NCBI GenBank assembly: GCA_903850425.1 | Contig: CAINLR010000099.1 | Span: forward strand, 30,848 to 94,847 | Direction of reading: 5' to 3' | Origin: an uncultured Verrucomicrobia subdivision 3 bacterium | GTDB taxonomy: Bacteria > Verrucomicrobiota > Verrucomicrobiia > Limisphaerales > UBA11358 | Length of the DNA stretch: 64,000 nt | Part shown: positions 42,241-52,200 of the stretch, piece by piece | Numbering within the stretch: the stretch's first letter is position 1 | How the letters are laid out: every line of letters starts with the position of its first letter | Program-made: the position numbers and the translations under genes | Notes under the pieces: model-generated | The model's input: the letters and a program-made list of their open reading frames with translations, nothing else | The model's database searches: none | Told to the model about the DNA's origin: nothing

Positions 42241-44816
42241 TACGCTCAAATTTTTTAACGCTCCTGGTGTTGACGGTGGCCTCGACGCAGCTTTGCGCGC
42301 AGCCGAAATGGGGCGACTGGCGGGCGTGGGGCGACCAGGGCGACGGCACGTTTCGCAATCCTGTCTTGCCGGCGGATTTCAGCGACCTTGATTGCATCCG
42401 CGTGGGAAATGATTACTACGCGATCTCTTCCACGTTCCAATATTCGCCCGGCGTGTTGCTTTTGCAGTCGAAGGATCTGGTGAATTGGCGCATCGCCGGT
42501 CACGCCGTGCCAGACGTGACGCAGATTTCGCCGGAGATGAACTGGGATCGCATGAATCGTTTCGGCACGGGCATTTGGGCGGGCGCGATCCGGCATCACG
42601 CGGGAAAATTCTGGGTTTATTTCGGCACGCCGGACGAAGGCTATTTCATGACGACGGCGACGAATGTCGCCGGACCGTGGTCTCCGTTGGCTCATGTCCT
42701 GAACGCGAAAGGCTGGGATGATTGCTGTCCGTTCTGGGACGACGGCGGGCAGGGCTATCTCATCGGTTCGCAGTTCGACAAAGACCCGGTCAACGGCAAG
42801 AAATACAATATCCATCTCTGGAAACTTTCGGCGGATGGAAAAGAGCTGGTAGCCGGTTCGGACACAATTCTCCATCAGTCCAACGGCAGCGAGGCAAACA
42901 AACTCTACAAGTGGAACGGCCTTTACTATCACTACTTCAGCGAAGTGCGCGTCGAAGGTCGCGTGCCGATGATGGGCCGTGCGACGAACATCGCCGGGCC
43001 TTACGAGTATCGGCAGATCGGTCATGTGAAGAAGAGCATGGATTACGAGCCGAACCAAGGTGGCATTGTGCAGAGCGAGTCTGGCGAATGGTGGTTCTTC
43101 ACGCATCACGGTGCAGGTGACTGGTCGGGCCGCAACGCGAGTTTGCTGCCGGTGACGTGGACGAATGGCTGGCCGATTATCGGCGACATCGGCGCGGATG
43201 GCATCGGCAACATGGTTTGGTCCACGCCTAAACCAGTCAAAAATTTTCCGCACGTCACGCCGCAGGCCGATGATGGATTTTCTTCCGCCACGCTTTCGCC
43301 GCAGTGGGAATGGCATTACCAATCGCGCGCCGAAAAATGGTCGCTGACGGAGCGCCCTGGCTATCTTCGCCTGCACGCTTTCAAGGGACTGCACGGCGAC
43401 AACTTGTTGAAGGTTGGAAATGTTCTTACGCAGCGGACCTTTCGCACGAGCACAAACGTGGTCACGGTGAAGATGGAAGTGGGAGGCATGACTGATGGTC
43501 AGAGCGCGGGATTGTTTCATTTCACGACGGCGGGCTATGCGGGCGTCGGCGTGACGCAAAGCAACGGCGTTCGCCAACTCATTTACCGCTCCGGCCTGAA
43601 TGTGGAACGCGGCGCAGCGGTAAAAGGCTCAAGCGTCTGGCTGCGCTCGGTGTGGGGACTCGATGGCGTCTGCCGCTTTTATCACAGTCTCGACGGAAAA
43701 CTTTTTGAGCCGGTGGGCGAGCCGTATCAGATGAAGTGGGCCTCGTATCGCGGCGACCGCATCGGCCTGTTCAACTACAACAATGAACATGAAGCCGGCT
43801 ATGTTGACTTCGATTCGTTTCAATACCGCTACGCCAGACAAGCGACGAAAACCAACTCGGATGACGTTTTACTCTTCACCTACTTCCGCAACAACGGCGC
43901 GGACGGTGTTCATCTTGCGATGACCACGAATGGCGTGGATTTCTTCGCACTCAACGACGATCAGGCGATTTTCAAACCGCCGCAGTGGCCCGGACAAAAT
44001 CTGACGCGCGACGCTTCGGTGCTTTATCACGACGGAAAGTTTCGCATGGTTTGGACTTCGGGATGGAAGGGACGGATTTTCGGCTATGCCGAGGCGGATG
44101 ACCTGGTGCATTGGAGCGAGCCGCTTCAGGTGAAGCCGTTTCCCGATGAGCTGCTTGCCGAAGACCAGCCCGATAATATTTGGGCTCCGGAAATTCATTT
44201 CGATCCGCTCAAGCAGAATTATTTCATCCTCTTCGCCAGCACCACGCCGCGTGAGCGCAACAATGAGAACGACAGCAACAACGACGGCAAGCGCGGTTCG
44301 CAATATGACAACCGCATTTACATCACCCGCACAAAGGATTTTCAGAACTGGAGTGCGGCGAAAGTTTTTTACCCATGTGATTTCGCCTCAATTGATGCGG
44401 TGATGCGTCGCGACGAAGCGAACCAGCGCTGGGTCATGGTTTTCAAATGTTCGCGCGATGACAACCTGAAGCGGATGCCGGGTCGGAATCTCTGGCTCAC
44501 GTTTGCTAACCTCGATTTGGACAAGCCCAATTTCACGCCGCTCGAAGGGCCGATTGCCGGCAACCATTCGCCGATGTGCAGCAATCCTGAGCCGCGCAAG
44601 TCCATGGCGGAAGGCCCATCGCTACTGTGGTTGAACGACCGCTGGCTGTTGACGTGGGACGAGCCCGCCGGCAGCGGCCTGCAACTCGCAACCTCGCCGG
44701 ACCTAAAAAAGTGGACGCATATCAAGTCCGCGAAGTTTCCCGTGCACGGCCAGCATGGCACGTTGTTCTTTGCGCCGGAAAGCGTGGTAGATTCCTTGGA
44801 GAAATTTTCCAAATGA
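42237..44816 (+). CDS. secreted double GH43 protein (GH43-beta-sandwich-GH43-like)
   Basis: An 859-residue secreted protein (signal MIRSNFLTLLVLTVASTQLCA). Residues about 35-335 form a GH43 propeller of the beta-xylosidase/arabinofuranosidase type (NPVLPADFSDLDCIRVGNDYY, GWDDCCPFWDDGGQGYLIG, NGSEANKLYKWNGLYYHYFSE). About 340-535 is the C-terminal beta-sandwich typical of XynB-like GH43 (SPQWEWHYQSRAEKWSLTER). From about 545 a second propeller follows (LTRDASVLYHDGKFRMVWTSG, DNIWAPEIHFDPLKQNYFILF, EGPSLLWLNDRWLLTWDEP). Two propellers in one chain suggest removal of two kinds of side chain or one catalytic and one binding module. Last gene of the operon starting at 35651. Confidence 0.87.
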   Translation: MIRSNFLTLLVLTVASTQLCAQPKWGDWRAWGDQGDGTFRNPVLPADFSDLDCIRVGNDYYAISSTFQYSPGVLLLQSKDLVNWRIAGHAVPDVTQISPEMNWDRMNRFGTGIWAGAIRHHAGKFWVYFGTPDEGYFMTTATNVAGPWSPLAHVLNAKGWDDCCPFWDDGGQGYLIGSQFDKDPVNGKKYNIHLWKLSADGKELVAGSDTILHQSNGSEANKLYKWNGLYYHYFSEVRVEGRVPMMGRATNIAGPYEYRQIGHVKKSMDYEPNQGGIVQSESGEWWFFTHHGAGDWSGRNASLLPVTWTNGWPIIGDIGADGIGNMVWSTPKPVKNFPHVTPQADDGFSSATLSPQWEWHYQSRAEKWSLTERPGYLRLHAFKGLHGDNLLKVGNVLTQRTFRTSTNVVTVKMEVGGMTDGQSAGLFHFTTAGYAGVGVTQSNGVRQLIYRSGLNVERGAAVKGSSVWLRSVWGLDGVCRFYHSLDGKLFEPVGEPYQMKWASYRGDRIGLFNYNNEHEAGYVDFDSFQYRYARQATKTNSDDVLLFTYFRNNGADGVHLAMTTNGVDFFALNDDQAIFKPPQWPGQNLTRDASVLYHDGKFRMVWTSGWKGRIFGYAEADDLVHWSEPLQVKPFPDELLAEDQPDNIWAPEIHFDPLKQNYFILFASTTPRERNNENDSNNDGKRGSQYDNRIYITRTKDFQNWSAAKVFYPCDFASIDAVMRRDEANQRWVMVFKCSRDDNLKRMPGRNLWLTFANLDLDKPNFTPLEGPIAGNHSPMCSNPEPRKSMAEGPSLLWLNDRWLLTWDEPAGSGLQLATSPDLKKWTHIKSAKFPVHGQHGTLFFAPESVVDSLEKFSK

Positions 44817-44925
44817 GTTTGGTCCTCTCAAAAGTAATTTCGTTCGCCGTTGCCGCCGCGTTTTTACCGGCGGGCAATCGCACGCGGCAAGCGTCTGGAA
44901 CGGCCCGGTGGCCTGATGGGGCAGG

Positions 44926-45168
44926 CTATTTTGAGCGCCTCCGTTTTCGGGTGGGGCGCATGGGATTTGGCGGACGGGCAGAGCCTTGCGCCTCCTTGCG
45001 AAATTTCAACGGCGTGATGTTAAGCCTTTTTCTGAAATGGAAGGCCATGTGATCGGGCGATCCAAACCGGAAGTTTCGGAGACCCGCTGAATTGAAAGGC
45101 CTGTGTCCATCAAAAGCTGTTTCGCACGGTCCAACCGGGTAAAGCGGATGTGAGCGGCGGGTGGCCAA
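44926..45168 (-). pseudogene. C-terminal remnant of an AraC/XylR-type regulator
   Basis: Minus-strand frame 1 reads HIRFTRLDRAKQLLMDTGLS then IQRVSETSG; after a one-base frameshift the other frame continues GSPDHMAFHFRKRLNITPLK FRKEAQG. These are the two helix-turn-helices of an AraC-type DNA-binding domain, with wording close to XylR-type regulators. The ligand-binding N-terminal part is missing. It precedes the GH95 operon in the divergent orientation, the place where a dedicated regulator would sit, so local regulation was probably lost or taken over by the XylR at 55323. Confidence 0.7.
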
Positions 45169-45266
45169 TCCCTACCTCGCCGTTCCGACGCAGTATCGTG
45201 GATCAACTGTTTCTGGTTTGCTCGGCCCAGTGCGAATGATCGTTGAAAAGAAATCGGAGTAAATCT

Positions 45267-47441
45267 ATGCGAAGAAACTTTGCAGTGTTGTTTTTCGCGC
45301 TTGCCAGAATCTTGACAGGGCAAGCGCAAGACCTGTCGCTCTGGTATGCGAAGCCAGCGATGAATTGGCTGGAAGCCTTGCCCATCGGCAACGGCAGTCT
45401 GGGTGGCATGATCTTCGGCGGCACGGCCAATGAGCGCGTGCAATTTAACGAGCAGACACTCTGGCTCGGCAGCGAGACCGAGATGGGCAGCTATCAGCCG
45501 TTTGGCGATGTGTTCATTTCGTGGTCGCACAGCACAACGACGGAGTATCGGCGCGAATTGGATTTGCGCGATGCGATTCAGCGCGTGAGCTATCGCGATG
45601 GCGACGTGATATTTCAACGCGAAGCTTTTTCGAGTTTTCCCGATCAGGTAATGGTTTATCGCTTCACCGCGGACAAGCGTGGAAAATATTCCGGAACAAT
45701 CCGGCTTGCAGACGTGCATCAGGCGCGCATCACGGCGACGGAAAATAAAATCACTTCAGTCGGCACTTTGACGAATGGGTTGGATTACGAGGCGCAATTG
45801 CTCGTGCTGCACGAGGGCGGAGCGGTGACGGCGAAGAACAATTCCATCGTCGTCAGCAATGCGGACAACGTGACGCTGCTGCTTGCGGCGGGAACTTCGT
45901 TTGCGAATGATCCGCTGAAGAACTGGCGGCGCGAACATCCGCACGAGCGTGTGACGCAGCGGTTGGCGGCGGCGGAGAAGAAATCGTTCGCGGAACTTTG
46001 CGCGGCGCACGTGGCAGATTATCAGAAGATTTTTTCGCGCGTGAGTTTGAATCTCGGCACGGGGAAAAATGATTTACCCACCGACGTTCGCCTCGAAGCG
46101 CGCAAGGCAGGCAAGGCTGATCCGGCGCTGGAGGCGTTGCTATTTCAATATGGGCGTTACTTGCTCATCAGTAGTTCGCGCACGGGTGGGCTGCCGGCGA
46201 ACTTGCAGGGCATCTGGAATCAGGACGTGAAGCCCGCGTGGTATTCCGGCTATACCACGGACATCAACATCGAGATGAACTACTGGCTCGCCGAGCCAAC
46301 GGCGCTCGCCGAATGTCTGCCGCCGCTCTTCGACTGGTTGCACAACATCGCCATCACCAGCAAGCGCACGGCCGACCCGCGCATCACGGCGCAGCGCGGC
46401 TGGTTCAATTACAGCACGATGAATCCCATGGGCGGCGGCTCGAAGTGGGGCGTCCACAAGCCCGGCAGCGCGTGGCTGGTGCAGCATCTGTGGGAACATT
46501 TCGCGTTCACCGGCGACACGCATTTTCTTCGCGCCGTCGCGTATCCGGCGATGAAAGAGATTGTGGAATTTTGGGAAACCGAACTCGTGACGAACGCGAA
46601 TGGGAAATTGATTTCGCCCGGCGGCTGGTCGCCCGAGCACGGGCCGCTGAAGCAAGGAGACAAAATTGTCATCAAGGAAGGCGACCGCACGTTGCATCCC
46701 GGCGTGAGCTACGACCAGGAAATTGTGTGGGACTTGTTCAATAATTTCGCCGAAGCATCGCAGGTGCTCGGTGCGGATGCGGAGGATCGTGCCAAAGTAA
46801 CATCCATCCGCGACCGATTGCTCGGGCCGAAGATCGGGCGCTGGGGACAAATTCAAGAATGGATGGAAGATGTGGATGATCCGAACGATCATCATCGGCA
46901 CACGTCGCATCTGTTCGCGCTGCATCCGGGGCGGCAGATCAGTCCGCTCACGACGCCCGGACTCGCGGCGGCGGCGAAAGTCACGCTGAACGCACGCGGC
47001 GACACCTCGACCGGCTGGAGCAAGGCGTGGAAAATAAATTTCTGGGCGCGACTCGGCGATGGCGAGCGCGCGCACAAACTCATCGGCGAATTATTCAAGG
47101 TGAGCATTTTGGATAACTTGTTCGACACGCATCCGCCGTTTCAAATGGACGGCAACTGGGGTTACACATCCGGTGTGACGGAGATGTTGCTGCAAAGCCA
47201 TCTGCGACAGGACGGCCAGCAAGTGCTGCAACTGCTGCCCGCGCTTCCCTTTGCGTGGCCGGATGGCGAAGTGACCGGGCTACGGGCGCGTGGTGGCTTC
47301 GTCGTGGATATGGCGTGGAAAAATGGAAAGCTCGTCACAGCAAAGATCCATTCATTCAATCGAAATCGTTGCCGCGTCCTTTATGGCAGCGAAGTCCGCG
47401 ATTTGAAAATCAATGCTAACGAGGACTGGTTTTGGAAATGA
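45267..47441 (+). CDS. secreted GH95 alpha-L-fucosidase / alpha-L-galactosidase
   Basis: A 724-residue GH95 enzyme with a signal peptide (RNFAVLFFALARILTGQAQ). The start at 45267 has GGAG seven bases upstream. Family blocks are WLEALPIGNGSLGGMIFGG and FNEQTLWLG in the N-terminal beta-supersandwich; GGLPANLQGIWNQ and YTTDINIEMNYWLAEP in the (alpha/alpha)6 barrel; HRHTSHLFALHPGRQI and THPPFQMDGNWGYTSGVTEM near the end. The family removes alpha-1,2-linked L-fucose or L-galactose from xyloglucan, host glycans or algal material. The ORF is somewhat shorter than many relatives, with a reduced region before ERVTQRLAAAEKKSF. The next gene overlaps its stop (ATGA). Confidence 0.92.
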   Translation: MRRNFAVLFFALARILTGQAQDLSLWYAKPAMNWLEALPIGNGSLGGMIFGGTANERVQFNEQTLWLGSETEMGSYQPFGDVFISWSHSTTTEYRRELDLRDAIQRVSYRDGDVIFQREAFSSFPDQVMVYRFTADKRGKYSGTIRLADVHQARITATENKITSVGTLTNGLDYEAQLLVLHEGGAVTAKNNSIVVSNADNVTLLLAAGTSFANDPLKNWRREHPHERVTQRLAAAEKKSFAELCAAHVADYQKIFSRVSLNLGTGKNDLPTDVRLEARKAGKADPALEALLFQYGRYLLISSSRTGGLPANLQGIWNQDVKPAWYSGYTTDINIEMNYWLAEPTALAECLPPLFDWLHNIAITSKRTADPRITAQRGWFNYSTMNPMGGGSKWGVHKPGSAWLVQHLWEHFAFTGDTHFLRAVAYPAMKEIVEFWETELVTNANGKLISPGGWSPEHGPLKQGDKIVIKEGDRTLHPGVSYDQEIVWDLFNNFAEASQVLGADAEDRAKVTSIRDRLLGPKIGRWGQIQEWMEDVDDPNDHHRHTSHLFALHPGRQISPLTTPGLAAAAKVTLNARGDTSTGWSKAWKINFWARLGDGERAHKLIGELFKVSILDNLFDTHPPFQMDGNWGYTSGVTEMLLQSHLRQDGQQVLQLLPALPFAWPDGEVTGLRARGGFVVDMAWKNGKLVTAKIHSFNRNRCRVLYGSEVRDLKINANEDWFWK

Positions 47442-48910
47442 AAAGCTCCAGAGTGAAAATTATTTTCGGCCTGCTGGCATTCGTCGCCTGCTCGTGTGCT
47501 TACGCGACGGACCAAAAACTTTATCGCATTCTGTCGGTGGGCGATTCCATCACCGAGGGCGGCAAGACATTTGATAATTACCGCTATCCGCTGTGGGAAA
47601 AATTATTTGGGGCGGGGTATCTGGTGGAATTCGTCGGCTCGCACAGCAGCGAGTCGCGCGTCGGGCCGTTGCGGCATGAGGGGCACGGTGGAAAGAATGC
47701 GGAATTTCTGGTCGGCGCGGTGGAAAATTATCTTCGCACAAACAGCGCGGACATTGTGCTGATTCATTCCGGTCACAACCACACGAACACCGAAGCGCCG
47801 GTGCCGAGAATTGTGGCGGCGACGGAAAAAATGATCCGCACGGCACGCGCCGCAAATCCTAAAATCATCGTGCTCGTGGCGCAGGTGATTCCCAGCGGGA
47901 AGTTGCCGAAATATGAATACAGCCCTGAGCTGAACGTGGAACTGAGTAAGCTCGTGGCGCGGATGAATTCGACGGAGTCGCCGGTTCTCGCCGTTAACAT
48001 GGCTGACGGTTTCGATTGGCGGACGGACACGATTGCCGACCACGTGCATCCCAACCAAAACGGCGCGGAGAAGATGGCGGCGAAGTGGTTCGCGGTGCTG
48101 ACCAATGTGATGGAGAAACCGCCGCAAACTTTCCATCCGAAAATTGTTGAATACAAAAATATCGATGACACGGCTTTGACGCTGCACATTTTTTCACCGG
48201 CGAATTCCAGTGCAAAGCCTCATTCGGCGATTGTTTTTTTCTTTGGCGGTGGCTGGAGCGTCGGCACGCCCATGCAGTTTTATCCCGAGTGCGCGCATTT
48301 CGCGGCGAAGGGCTTTGTCGCCATCAGCGCGGATTATCGCATCGCATCCGTAAATCACACGACACCATTTGCGAGCGTGACAGATGGCAAGTCGGCCATC
48401 CGCTGGGTGCGCCAGCACGCGGCGGAACTAGGCGTTGATCCGAATCGCATCGTGGCGGCGGGCGCGTCGGCTGGCGGGCAAGTTGCGGCTGCGACAGGAA
48501 TTGTCCCAGGACTGGATGAATCAAGTGAGGATATGTCGGTGAGTTCAAAACCAAACGCGCTGTTGCTCTGGTATGCGGTGGTGGATAATGGGCCGGACGG
48601 CTATGGCCCGCCCGAAATGAAAAAGCGCTTCCAGGAAATTTCTCCGCTGCACAACCTTACGAGCAATGCGCCGCCGACGTTGCTTTTGCTCGGCACGAAG
48701 GATCAATATGTCCCCGTGAAAACAGCCGAACTATTTAAATCTCGGATTGAACAAGGTGGCGGACATTGTGAGTTGATGCTGTTTCCAGGCGCAGGTCATC
48801 CGATTTACGAATGGCGCAAAGGCGCGTCTCTTTTGCGCGCCGAAGCTCTGGCGGCTGCGGATCAGTTTCTTCTCCGCATCGGGTTTGCCGGTGACAAAAT
48901 GGGCCGCTAA
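47438..48910 (+). CDS. secreted bifunctional esterase: SGNH hydrolase fused to alpha/beta-hydrolase
   Basis: A 490-residue protein with a signal peptide (IIFGLLAFVACSCAYA). Residues about 27-220 are an SGNH/GDSL hydrolase: YRILSVGDSITEGG with the Ser, an altered block III (HSGHNHTN) and IADHVHPNQNGAEKM with the Asp-His pair. Residues about 230-490 are an alpha/beta-hydrolase of the BD-FAE/acetyl-xylan esterase type: VFFFGGGWSVG oxyanion loop, nucleophile GASAGGQVAA, acid in GTKDQYVPV and His in GAGHPIYEW. Two deacylases in one chain suggest removal of acetyl or feruloyl groups from polysaccharide. It is coupled to the GH95 gene by a four-base overlap, so the two likely work together on an acetylated, fucosylated glycan. 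Confidence 0.88.
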   Translation: MKSSRVKIIFGLLAFVACSCAYATDQKLYRILSVGDSITEGGKTFDNYRYPLWEKLFGAGYLVEFVGSHSSESRVGPLRHEGHGGKNAEFLVGAVENYLRTNSADIVLIHSGHNHTNTEAPVPRIVAATEKMIRTARAANPKIIVLVAQVIPSGKLPKYEYSPELNVELSKLVARMNSTESPVLAVNMADGFDWRTDTIADHVHPNQNGAEKMAAKWFAVLTNVMEKPPQTFHPKIVEYKNIDDTALTLHIFSPANSSAKPHSAIVFFFGGGWSVGTPMQFYPECAHFAAKGFVAISADYRIASVNHTTPFASVTDGKSAIRWVRQHAAELGVDPNRIVAAGASAGGQVAAATGIVPGLDESSEDMSVSSKPNALLLWYAVVDNGPDGYGPPEMKKRFQEISPLHNLTSNAPPTLLLLGTKDQYVPVKTAELFKSRIEQGGGHCELMLFPGAGHPIYEWRKGASLLRAEALAAADQFLLRIGFAGDKMGR

Positions 48911-49237
48911 AATTTCACCGACTTTTTGCTGGCGGAATTTCTACAAACTTTTCCGCAAAAGCATCTATTCTGGTTTGCCGAGTTATGTCACCGTCAAACG
49001 ATGCACCCAGTCAATTCAGCCTGCCAAAGTCGTTGCGACTTTTCCTTGAACTCTTGGAAATTTAAAATCAGCAACGCCCGCTGCACCGCTCCGTGGCCGC
49101 ATCTGTCATCTACACCATTCGCTGTAATGTTGCGCCAGACTGGCGGTGGAATACTGACCCGAACCAGTCCCGTTACTTCATAAAAACGCATGGACTCTTT
49201 TTGCCGTAACACGATCCAACCAAAACCTAAAATAACA
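48911..49237. other. intergenic region before the beta-strand-repeat protein gene
   Basis: About 330 bases with no supportable ORF. It contains, at 48936-48956, a 21-base element almost identical to one upstream of the xylR gene (see separate entries). The remainder shows no hairpin or terminator that I can identify. Confidence 0.5.
48936..48956 (+). promoter_or_regulatory. shared upstream element, copy 1
   Basis: AATTTCTACAAACTTTTCCGC, which matches 19 of 21 positions of the element at 56557-56577. It lies about 280 bp upstream of the beta-strand-repeat gene. It may be a regulator operator or part of a promoter. Confidence 0.45.
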
Positions 49238-52200
49238 ATGAAAACAAAAATCAAGTTCACCTGCTCATGGCCGCGACTGCTGCTGGCGGCCGGAATCATC
49301 GGTCTGGCTGCTACCGCCGACGCATCCACCTACACTTGGCGTGGCACCACCAGTTCGGTCTGGGGAGTTCCTGCTAACTGGCTCGGCTCTGCCATCGCGC
49401 CCACCAACGGCCTGTATCCGCATCGCCTGGAGGTGAACCAAGCCGCGAACAACGGGCTGATCTATGACGCCACGTTCGGCACCACAATCTATGGCACAAA
49501 CGGCATCCGCGGTCTGGTCATTGGCAGCGGGGCGAATGGCAACGGCACGATGACGATCACCGGCGGAAGTTTCATTACCACGAACGTCAGCGCGGGCGAT
49601 GTCATCGGCAACAGCGGCAACACGGCGATCCTCAACATCAATGGCGGAACTTTTAGCAGCGGGTGTCCCGGGGTTAGTTTTGGTCTGGGCGTGTCGGGCA
49701 GCTCAACCTTGAACGTCAACAGCGGCGTGGCGCAGATGGGCACGGCGACTTTCAACGTGCTTTCCGGGACGATCAATTTCAACGGCGGCACGACGATTGT
49801 CACGAACATCGCCTACAGCGGCGGCAACGCGACAAATAATTTCAACGGCGGCACGCTGCAGGCGCGGGCGAACAACACGGCTTTTATTGCGGCTGCTGTC
49901 AAGGCGAACGTTCGTAATGGCGGTGCGATTCTGGACTCGGCGGGATTCAACGTCACCGTTTTGCCGGCGTTGCTCCACAGCCCCATCGCGGGCGACGCGG
50001 CGGTGGACGGCGGGTTGACCAAGAATGGCAACGGCACGCTTACGTTGAACGCTTTGCCGACCTACACCGGGCCGACGCGCGTGAATGTGGGGCGGTTGAC
50101 CACGCCGCTGCCGACATCGAGCAGTTCGCTGGTGTTAACGGCGGGAGCGCGCTTCACGCCCGCACTGACCAATGCTCCGTGGCTCGCGGATTCGGCGGCG
50201 CTGACCAATGCAACGGTGGATTTCAACTACGGTTCCTTCGCCGCCAATCCGAACAACAACGCCTCTATGTATCTCACCAACCTTGCCATCAGTGGCTCGG
50301 TGACGTGCAACATCGCCGGCTCGGGTTTTCCGGTGACGAACATCACGTTGCTCTCCTACAGCAGCAAGACCGGCGGCGGTTCGTTCGTGCTGGGCTCGTT
50401 GCCGAATGGCGCAGTCGCCACACTCAATGACGACGGCGCGAACGTGACATTGAACATCACCACGGCCTCGATTCAAAATCTCATCTGGTCCACCGGCGAC
50501 GGCATCTGGAAGACGAATGGCGCCCTGAACTGGAACGGCAACTCGGCGCAATACCTCGAATACCCCTCGGGCGTGAACGACGTCGTGACATTTGACGACA
50601 CGGCTAGTGGCACAGTGACGATCACCGGACAGGTGAACCCGTCGTCCACCACGGTGAATGTGACGGGCAGCTTTTACACCTTCAGCGGACCGGGCAGCAT
50701 CGGCGGCACGAACGGCATCGCCAAGCTCGGCACAAGCACGCTGGAGATTGACAACGCAAATAACTTCACCGGCCCCGTGACCATCAGTGGCGGCAGCGGC
50801 ACGTCTGGTGGCACACTGTTCGTGAACAATGCGAGCGCGCTCGGCGTGACGAACGGCCCGGTCACGGTCAGTGGCCCGGCGAACACGCTTGAAATCGGAA
50901 CGCCCAGCGGCAACGGCATCACGGTCAGCAACAAGTCCGTCACCATCAATGGCACCGGCGTGGGCGGCGCGCGCGGTGCGTTGCGTGGCGCGTCGGTGGC
51001 GGCGGGGCAGACGAACATCTGGGCTGGGCCGGTCATCATCGGCACGGACACGTCCCGCATCGGCACGGAAGACAACGGCAATCTGACCGTTTCAGGAGCC
51101 ATCACGGATAATGGATTGAACCTCGGCGTGCTTCTCCGCCCCGGCACCAGCAGCACGCTGACGATGGCCGGCACGGGAAGCTCCTACGCCTACACTCGCA
51201 CCTACGGCGACTCCGCCACGAGTTTCATCCAGCTTGGCGCGAACAACGCGTTCGCCACAAACGCCCTCCAGCTTGGCAACGGGAACGTTGACCTCAACGG
51301 TTTCAATCAGACCGTGGCAAGCATCGTTGATTTCAGCCTGAGCGGCACTAGCACCGTGCTGAACAACGGCGCGGCTCCGTCCACGCTCACCATCAATACT
51401 GGCACTAACACCGCCAACTCATTCTCCACCGTCACGGCCTTCACGGATGGCACGTCGGTGCTCAACCTCGTCAAGACTGGCAAGGGCACGGAGACGTTGT
51501 CCGGCGCAAATGTCACTTACTCTGGCACGACCACTATTTTGGACGGCCAGTTGAAATTCTCGTCGGTCAACCCGATGAACACCGCCATCACCGTTGGCAG
51601 CGGAGGATCGCTCGGCGGCGAAGGGACGACGACGAACTCGTTGACGTTCCAAGCGAACTCCATCCTCGTGGTGGATCCTGCCTCGGCCGGCAGCTTCACG
51701 GCGAACACGATTGACGCGAGCATTGCGCCCGTGAAAATTTCCTTCACGTCCGCTGCGCCGACGAATCAGGACACGCTGATTCTCACCGCCGTCAACGGCT
51801 TCATCGGTTCCGCCGCCAACTTTGTTTCCATCGGCTCACGCGGCGGGATTTTTTACCTGACGAATGGCAACACGCAATTGATGTTCACTCCCAGCACGGT
51901 CACGGCTTCGCTCGTCTGGAAAGGAAATAATCCGAGCAACCCGTCCTTCTGGGACACCATCACCACGACGAACTGGAGCAACGGCGGCACGCCGGATTTG
52001 TTTTACGCGGGTGACAACGTCCTGTTCGACAGCACGGCCAGCACCTACAGCATTGGCATTCAAGGCACCGTGCAGCCGTCCAGCGTGACGGTGAACAGCA
52101 CGAACGATTACAACTTCTTCGGCACAATCGGCGGCGCGGCCACGCTCACCAAGGGCGGCACCGGCACGCTGATTTTGAACAACAACAACAGCTACACCGG

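Noticed and set aside
45006-45719. 237-aa minus-strand ORF containing part of the AraC-type helix-turn-helix
   Set aside because: Most of it is antisense to the GH95 gene; only the 44926-45168 portion matches AraC sequence, and it is frameshifted, so it is listed as a remnant.
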